Source: Alphaproteobacteria bacterium
GTDB taxonomy: Bacteria > Pseudomonadota > Alphaproteobacteria > RF32 > CAG-239
Assembly (NCBI GenBank): GCA_003542415.1
Contig: DPKR01000040.1
Location: 1 to 12,390, forward strand
Length of the DNA stretch: 12,390 nucleotides
Direction: 5' to 3'
Both the position numbers and the translations under genes were made by a program. Positions 7,566 through 12,390 of this stretch are shown piece by piece (within the stretch, counting starts at the first letter, position 1; each line of letters starts with the position of its first letter). The notes under the pieces are model-generated. The model was not told the DNA's origin. It made no database searches and was given only the letters and a program-made list of their open reading frames with translations.

Positions 7566-7594
7566 AGTTTGCCATATCCTGTTTTAAAAGTCAA
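7566..7594 (-). promoter_or_regulatory. Candidate promoter for the minus-strand RNA
   Basis: TTGACT (7594-7589) is a near-perfect -35 element. A -10 at the usual 17-base spacing would be CAAACT (7571-7566), which is weak. Transcription would begin around 7559, right at the start of the folded region and about 155 nt before the terminator's T run. Confidence 0.35.
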
Positions 7595-7616
7595 AGAAAA
7601 AATATTAAAAAAAGAC

Positions 7617-7644
7617 TTGATTTTTGGTTTAAATCGTGTATAAG
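7617..7644 (+). promoter_or_regulatory. Candidate promoter of the rpmI-rplT operon
   Basis: TTGATT (7617-7622) and TATAAG (7639-7644) are 16 bases apart. A start near 7651 gives a leader of about 77 nt before rpmI. That leader can pair AGCGG (7666-7670) with CCGCT (7689-7693) around the self-complementary GGCATGCC (7678-7685). L20 represses its operon by binding leader RNA in several bacteria, so this hairpin could be a target, but that is inference. Confidence 0.5.
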
Positions 7645-7727
7645 CTCTTTTCTGTTAACCGGCGGAGCGGGCTAAATGGCATGCCTGACCGCTTGAATAT
7701 CAATCCATTTTTACGAAGGAAGATAAA

Positions 7728-7925
7728 ATGCCAAAATTAAAAACGAAAAGTTCCGCGAAAAAACGCTTTAGCGTCACAAGTACCGGAAAATTAAAAAAGA
7801 ATGCCGCGTTCAAAAGACACCTCCTCTTTAACAAAGGCACAAAAATGAAAAGACAAGCAAGAGGCACATCTCTTGTCAGTGAGTCTGATGTTCAAATTGT
7901 TAAAAAGTTTTTACCGTATTTATAA
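7728..7925 (+). CDS. rpmI: 50S ribosomal protein bL35
   Basis: Small, very basic protein of the large ribosomal subunit, 65 residues, the usual length. The start [14 protein letters not shown], the [14 protein letters not shown] segment (residues 20-33) and the ending VKKFLPYL are characteristic of the family. AAGGAAG lies a few bases before the ATG. It begins the translation gene cluster and is followed 12 bases later by rplT, the usual pairing. infC, often just upstream in gammaproteobacteria, is absent here; in its place are the candidate promoter and the divergent RNA. Confidence 0.98.
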   Translation: MPKLKTKSSAKKRFSVTSTGKLKKNAAFKRHLLFNKGTKMKRQARGTSLVSESDVQIVKKFLPYL

Positions 7926-7937
7926 GGAGGATTTGTT

Positions 7938-8294
7938 ATGTCACGTATGAAAAGAGGTATGACCGCACACGCTCGTCACAAGAAAATTTTATCTATGGCG
8001 AAAGGTTACAGAGGTCGCAATAAAAACGTATTCAGAGTTGCAGTTGAAAAGGTTGAAAAAGGTTTGCAATATGCATACCGTGATCGCCGTGCAAAAAAGA
8101 GAAGCTTCCGCGCACTGTGGATCCAACGCATCAATGCAGCTACACGTTTGCATGATATGACTTATTCTCGATTTATCAGCGGGCTTATCAAAGCCGGTAT
8201 TGAACTTGATCGTAAAGTTCTCGCTGATATCGCTTTGAAAGAGCCCAAAGCTTTTGCTAAGCTTGTCGATTCTGCCAAAGCAGCTCTTAAATAA
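7938..8294 (+). CDS. rplT: 50S ribosomal protein bL20
   Basis: Large-subunit protein needed early in 50S assembly, 118 residues, standard length. The start [18 protein letters not shown], the basic N-terminal extension that threads into 23S rRNA (residues 1-60), and the globular C-terminal half ([19 protein letters not shown] at 75-93, then [18 protein letters not shown]) are typical. A strong ribosome site, AAGGAGG, sits 7 bases before the ATG. In other bacteria L20 also represses this operon through its leader RNA. It is followed by a strong terminator hairpin before pheS. Confidence 0.98.
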   Translation: MSRMKRGMTAHARHKKILSMAKGYRGRNKNVFRVAVEKVEKGLQYAYRDRRAKKRSFRALWIQRINAATRLHDMTYSRFISGLIKAGIELDRKVLADIALKEPKAFAKLVDSAKAALK

Positions 8295-8325
8295 TTAAGA
8301 AGTAAAAAGTCATTTTAAGAAAAGA

Positions 8326-8359
8326 GAGTTATCTTGGCAGATCAAGATAGCTCTTTTTT
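8326..8359 (+). terminator. Intrinsic terminator (possible attenuator) between rplT and pheS
   Basis: GAGTTATCTTG (8326-8336) and CAAGATAGCTC (8343-8353) pair over 11 positions with one G-U, around a 6-base loop, followed by six T. The A-rich upstream flank (8321-8325) can extend the stem into the T run. Only 20 bases separate it from the pheS ATG, too few for a full promoter. pheS therefore depends on read-through or on a promoter inside rplT. Confidence 0.8.
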
Positions 8360-8379
8360 GTGTTTTTAAGGTTAAAATT

Positions 8380-9489
8380 ATGGAAAATATAAAAGATATA
8401 GAACAGCGTATTTTAGAAGAAGTCAGCAAAGCATCTGACTTGAAAGCTCTTGATGAAATTCGCGTTTCGGCAATGGGCAAAAAAGGCCAAATCACCGAAA
8501 TGATGAAAACATTGGGTCAAATGAGTGCAGATGAACGCGTTGAGACTGCCAAAAAATTAAATGTGCTTAAAGCCGCCGTTGAAGAGGCTTTATCAAAACG
8601 TAAAGATATTTTGGAAAGCGAGGCATTAAATGCCAAATTAGCTTCTGAAAAAATAGATGTCACATTGCCGTGCCGCCCTGAAACGCAAGGACGTATTCAC
8701 CCCGTTTCAAAAATTTATGAAGAAGTGGTTGCCATTTTTGGCGAGCTCGGTTTTGAAGTTGCCGAAGGTCCTTCAATTGAAGACCAGTTCCACAACTTTA
8801 ATGCTTTGAATATGCCTTTAAATCACCCCGCGCGCCAAATGCAAGATACCTTTTATATTGCCCATGACAAAGATGCCCCTTTTAATATGGATGATGCATA
8901 TGTTGTGCGCACACACACATCTGGTATGCAAATCCGCACGATGGAAAATAAAAAGCCGCCGATTCGCATTATTGCGCCGGGGCGCACATATCGCTCTGAT
9001 TTTGACGCCACACACACACCGATGTTTCATCAGGTTGAAGGTTTGGTGATTGATAAAACAACAACGCTTGCTCACCTCAAAGGTTGCTTGTATGATTTTG
9101 TGAAAGCTTTTTTTGAGCTTGAAGATATTCCGGTGCGTTATCGTCCGTCGTATTTTCCGTTTACCGAGCCGTCGGCAGAAATGGATATCGGCTGCCTCAA
9201 AACAAAAACAGAGCTCAAAATCGGCGCCGGTAATGATTGGCTGGAGATTTTGGGTTGCGGCATGGTCCATCCGAATGTTTTAAAAGCAGGCGGCATAGAT
9301 CCGGATGAATATCAAGGTTTTGCCTTTGGTGTCGGCCTAGACCGCTTGGCAATGCTCAAATATGGTATTCCTGATTTACGCACATTTTTTGAATCAGATG
9401 TCAGATGGATGAAAAATTATGGTTTTGCGCCGCTTGACTTTTCGTCTTTGACAGGTGGGCTCAGCAATAACGGAGGACAACTCAGATGA
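8380..9489 (+). CDS. pheS: Phenylalanine-tRNA ligase alpha subunit
   Basis: Catalytic subunit of the (alpha-beta)2 PheRS, which charges tRNA-Phe. The 369 residues show an N-terminal coiled coil that binds tRNA (~1-85), then the class II core: motif 1 around 109-150, substrate-binding THTSGMQIR at 178-186, motif 2 around 199-220 (GRTYRSD and FHQVEG), FTEPSAEMDI at 261-270, and motif 3 FGVGLDRLAM at 316-325. A tail of about 20 residues (350-369) follows the core and is slightly longer than in E. coli. AAGG lies 8 bases before the ATG. The stop overlaps the pheT start by four bases (ATGA), indicating coupled translation and matched subunit amounts. The bacterial type is clear. Confidence 0.98.
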   Translation: MENIKDIEQRILEEVSKASDLKALDEIRVSAMGKKGQITEMMKTLGQMSADERVETAKKLNVLKAAVEEALSKRKDILESEALNAKLASEKIDVTLPCRPETQGRIHPVSKIYEEVVAIFGELGFEVAEGPSIEDQFHNFNALNMPLNHPARQMQDTFYIAHDKDAPFNMDDAYVVRTHTSGMQIRTMENKKPPIRIIAPGRTYRSDFDATHTPMFHQVEGLVIDKTTTLAHLKGCLYDFVKAFFELEDIPVRYRPSYFPFTEPSAEMDIGCLKTKTELKIGAGNDWLEILGCGMVHPNVLKAGGIDPDEYQGFAFGVGLDRLAMLKYGIPDLRTFFESDVRWMKNYGFAPLDFSSLTGGLSNNGGQLR

Positions 9490-11879
9490 AATTAACATTA
9501 TCATGGCTTAAAGAACATTTAGATACGACGGCTGATTTAAACACAATTGTTGAAACATTAACGCGTATCGGTTTGGAAGTAGAAGAAGTTTATAATCCTC
9601 TTGATAATTTGAAAGGTTTTATCACCGCCCGTGCCGAAAATGTGACGATGCACCCCGATTCTGACCATTTGCACGTTTTGACAGTCAACACCGGCACAGA
9701 AAAATTGCAGGTTGTTTGCGGTGCACCGAATGTGAAAGAGGGCCTCATCGGTATTTTTGCCCCTGTCGGCACAAATATTCCGTGTTATAACGAGGTTTTA
9801 AAAGTGGGCAAAATTCGCGGCGTTGAAAGTTTTGGGATGATGTGTTCCGAAAAAGAGCTTTGCGTTGGTGAGGACCACACAGGCATTATTGAATTGCCGC
9901 AAAATACAAAAATCGGTGTTCCTGCCGCAGAGGTCTTAAACATTGATCCGGTCATTGAAATAGCCATCACCCCGAACAGGGCAGAATGCTTGGGCGTTCG
10001 CGGTGTGGCGCGTGATTTGGCGGCTGCAGGACTGGGCACATTAAAACCTTTAGAAATCAAAAAAATCAAAGGCACATTTGAAAGCCCGATTAAAGTCAAA
10101 GTTTTGTGCCAAGATGAGTGCCCGACTTATGTCGGAAGATATATCAAAAATGTTGATAACACAAGACAAACACCAAAATGGATGAAAGATCGCTTAACAG
10201 CCATCGGCTTGCGTTCCATTTCACCGCTTGTTGATGTGACAAACTACATCAACTATGATTTAGCACGTCCTTTGCATGTTTTTGATGCCGATAAAATCAA
10301 AGGCGACATCACTGTTCGCATGTGTCACGAAAATGAGCATTTTGTTGCCTTAGATGAAAAAGAATATGATTTAGACACACTCTCGCTCGGTATTTGTGAT
10401 GATGAAGGCATTGAATGTTTGGGAGGCATTATGGGCGGCCTTGAAAAAGGTTGTAGTGAAAACACCAAAAATGTTTTCTTGGAATGTGCATTGTTCAAAC
10501 CGGCTTGCATTGCAAGAACAGGCCGCAAATTTGCCATTGAATCGGATTCGCGCTATCGTTATGAACGTTGGGTTGACCCGAAATCAAATGTTTTAGGCTC
10601 TGATTATGCCACCCAGCTCATCACCGAGATTTGCGGTGGCGAAGTTTCAGAAGTGATGATTGAAGGCGATGAAAATGCCGTGCCTCAAGTGGCATATATC
10701 CGCCCATCACGCATGAAAACATTTGTCGGCATGGATGTGTCTGAAAGAAAAATCATTGAAATTTTGAGCCGTTTAGGTTTCGAAACCTCTGTTGAGGGTG
10801 ATAAAATCAAAGCTGTTTCGCCTTCTTGGCGCGGAGATATTGAGTGCGAACAAGATCTGATTGAAGAGGTGGTGCGTATGATTGGCTTAGATGAGATTGA
10901 ACCTCAATCTATGCCTCATGATCAGTTCCCCAAACAAGCCTTAACACCTGCTCAAGCACGCACAGTCACGGTCAAGCATGAGCTTGCCTTACGCGGCATG
11001 TATGAAACAGTCACATGGAGCTTTACATCATCAAAGCTTGCCGATATTTTCCATAAATCAAATCAAACGGATATTGTGCTTCTTGCCAATCCGATTTCAG
11101 CTGATTTGGATGAGATGAGGCCGTCATTGTTGCCCAACCTTTTGATTGGTGCAAAAAACAACATTGCACGTGGCTATGCAAATATGTCGATTTTTGAGGT
11201 GGGGCCTGAGTTTTACGGACGTCATCCGAAAGAAGAAACAAATGTGGCAGCAGGCATCCGTGTTGGTTTGACAGCAGATAAAGACTGGGGCAAAACAAGC
11301 CGCCCGTTTGATCTTTTTGATGCAAAAGCTGATGCTTTGGCTGCAATTGCGGCTGCCAAAGGCCCGATAGATAATCCGCAAATCACAACCGACGCGCCGG
11401 CATATTATCATCCGGGTCGCAGCGGCGCCATTCGTTTAGGCAAAAATGTGCTCGCATATTTTGGCGAATTGCACCCGAGCGTGATGAAAAAGTTTGGCTT
11501 AAAAACGCGTGTTGTTGCCTTCGAAGTCTATCTTGATAATATTCCGTTGCCGCGAGCCACACATGATAAAGCAAGGAAAAAACTTGAGCTCTCAGCTTTT
11601 CAGCCGGTTGTTAAAGATTTGGCTTTTGTTGTGGATGAAAATGTTTCGGCGGCAGCTGTTTTGGCAGCGGCGAAAAATGCAGACAGAAACCTGATAACAG
11701 AGGTCAGATTGTTTGATCTTTACGAGGGTGAAAACCTGCCTCAAGGCAAGAAATCGCTTGCGATATCTGTTGTGTTCCAGCCAAATGAGCAAACATTTAC
11801 CGATAAAGATATTGAAAATTTGATGAACAAGGTCATTGTCAGTGTCAATAAAAACACAGGCGGTGAACTCCGAGCTTAA
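9486..11879 (+). CDS. pheT: Phenylalanine-tRNA ligase beta subunit
   Basis: Partner of PheS; it carries the editing site that removes Tyr-tRNA-Phe and helps bind the tRNA. The 797 residues have the expected domain order: N-terminal segment (MKLTLSWLKEHL), EMAP-like tRNA-binding domain (~40-150), the ITPNRAECLGVRGVARDL segment (161-178), B3/B4 editing domain (~205-380), B5 domain (~402-475, with SWRGDIECEQDLIEEV near 447-462), a degenerate class II core (~490-685, including FEVGPEFYG and YYHPGRSG), and the C-terminal ferredoxin-like anticodon-binding domain (~703-796, with RLFDLYEG at 741-748). Full length matches E. coli PheT (795). GGAGG lies about 10 bases ahead of the ATG, inside pheS. proS begins 15 bases after the stop. 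Confidence 0.98.
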   Translation: MKLTLSWLKEHLDTTADLNTIVETLTRIGLEVEEVYNPLDNLKGFITARAENVTMHPDSDHLHVLTVNTGTEKLQVVCGAPNVKEGLIGIFAPVGTNIPCYNEVLKVGKIRGVESFGMMCSEKELCVGEDHTGIIELPQNTKIGVPAAEVLNIDPVIEIAITPNRAECLGVRGVARDLAAAGLGTLKPLEIKKIKGTFESPIKVKVLCQDECPTYVGRYIKNVDNTRQTPKWMKDRLTAIGLRSISPLVDVTNYINYDLARPLHVFDADKIKGDITVRMCHENEHFVALDEKEYDLDTLSLGICDDEGIECLGGIMGGLEKGCSENTKNVFLECALFKPACIARTGRKFAIESDSRYRYERWVDPKSNVLGSDYATQLITEICGGEVSEVMIEGDENAVPQVAYIRPSRMKTFVGMDVSERKIIEILSRLGFETSVEGDKIKAVSPSWRGDIECEQDLIEEVVRMIGLDEIEPQSMPHDQFPKQALTPAQARTVTVKHELALRGMYETVTWSFTSSKLADIFHKSNQTDIVLLANPISADLDEMRPSLLPNLLIGAKNNIARGYANMSIFEVGPEFYGRHPKEETNVAAGIRVGLTADKDWGKTSRPFDLFDAKADALAAIAAAKGPIDNPQITTDAPAYYHPGRSGAIRLGKNVLAYFGELHPSVMKKFGLKTRVVAFEVYLDNIPLPRATHDKARKKLELSAFQPVVKDLAFVVDENVSAAAVLAAAKNADRNLITEVRLFDLYEGENLPQGKKSLAISVVFQPNEQTFTDKDIENLMNKVIVSVNKNTGGELRA

Positions 11880-11894
11880 TAAAAGGAAAAGATT

Positions 11895-12390
11895 ATGACA
11901 CTCAAAACAAAAAGAGCAGAAAATTATCCTGCATGGTATCAATGCGTTGTTTCAGAAGCCGATATGGCCGAAAACTCCGTTTCGCCGGGGTGTATGGTTA
12001 TCAAACCTTGGGGATACGGCATTTGGGAGCGCATTCGTGATTTGATGGATGAAGAATTTAGAGAAACAGACCACGAAAATGCTTATTTTCCGCTTTTTAT
12101 TCCGATTTCATTTTTCAGAAAAGAAGCTGAACATGTTGAGGGTTTTGCCAAAGAAATGGCCGTTGTGACACACTCAAGATTAGAGCAGATTGACGGCAAA
12201 TTAGAGCCGGCAGGTGAGCTTGACGAACCTTTGATTGTGCGTCCGACCTCCGAAACGATTATTGCCGATTCTTTTTCAAAATGGGTGAAGTCATATCGTG
12301 ATTTGCCGGTTCTTATCAACCAATGGGCAAATGTGGTGCGTTGGGAGCTAAGACCGCGTTTGTTCTTGCGCACGCGTGAATTCCTTTGGC
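11895..12390 (+). CDS. proS: Proline-tRNA ligase, archaeal/eukaryal type (3' truncated by window)
   Basis: The first 165 codons of a ProRS, open at the window edge. It charges tRNA-Pro. The start ATG has AGGA 7 bases upstream and follows pheT by 15 bases, so it is probably in the same operon. Visible are [16 protein letters not shown] at 11-26, [16 protein letters not shown] at 32-47 (motif 1 region), [15 protein letters not shown] at 80-94, RPTSETII at 116-123, and motif 2 as [10 protein letters not shown] (142-151) with LRTREFLW (158-165). These wordings match the archaeal/eukaryal-type ProRS (about 480-500 residues, no large insertion between motifs 2 and 3) rather than the bacterial type, which reads RPTSEE and has a long insertion. 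The rest lies outside the window, so the C-terminal zinc-like domain cannot be checked. Confidence 0.95.
   Translation, partial: MTLKTKRAENYPAWYQCVVSEADMAENSVSPGCMVIKPWGYGIWERIRDLMDEEFRETDHENAYFPLFIPISFFRKEAEHVEGFAKEMAVVTHSRLEQIDGKLEPAGELDEPLIVRPTSETIIADSFSKWVKSYRDLPVLINQWANVVRWELRPRLFLRTREFLW

Noticed and set aside
8334..8369. Mini-frame starting TTG with two Phe codons and a stop next to the pheS ribosome site, suggesting a leader peptide.
   Set aside because: It lies within the terminator instead of ahead of it, its Phe codons are not adjacent, and the start is a TTG with only a loose AGAG ribosome site. Not enough to call a regulatory peptide.
8818..9270. 150-codon open frame antisense to pheS.
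   Set aside because: It is a shadow of the pheS reading frame with no recognisable domain or start signal.

Overview
The window reads as a stretch of chromosome from a moderately AT-rich alphaproteobacterium, probably one of the uncultured host-associated lineages. The evidence is a YejB-type permease, an ELM1-like protein (PF06258, in bacteria mainly an alphaproteobacterial family), an RNase E with a large insertion in its S1 domain and a C-terminal Trp-Trp motif, an rpmI-rplT-pheS-pheT cluster, and a pilin-like protein of a type I associate with gut alphaproteobacterial metagenomes. The lineage assignment is inference. No CRISPR array, transposase, phage gene, tRNA or rRNA was seen.

Layout. 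(1) 1-409: 3' end of a yejB-like peptide ABC permease on the + strand, meeting an ELM1-like gene (406-1374, -) tail to tail with a 4-base overlap. (2) 1458-2714 (-): exported zinc amidase for peptidoglycan. (3) 2715-3067: divergent intergenic region with a candidate promoter and three possible hairpins ahead of rne. (4) 3068-6792 (+): rne and an overlapping BepA-like periplasmic M48 metalloprotease with TPR repeats. (5) 6795-7382 (-): an orphan type IV pilin-like protein. (6) 7383-7727: no protein gene, but a clear minus-strand intrinsic terminator just upstream of the pilin start, behind a strongly self-complementary stretch that looks like a roughly 160-nt structured RNA or an attenuating leader; the rpmI promoter faces the other way. 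(7) 7728-12390 (+): rpmI, rplT, a strong terminator hairpin, pheS, pheT (4-base overlap) and the start of an archaeal/eukaryal-type proS, running off the window.

How it fits together. Most genes are housekeeping: RNA decay (rne), envelope maintenance (amidase, BepA-like protease), peptide uptake (yejB) and translation (L35, L20, PheRS, ProRS). The best candidates for something undescribed are RNA-level: the structured stretch at 7401-7560 before the pilin gene, the long rne leader, and the terminator between rplT and pheS that leaves no room for a separate pheS promoter.
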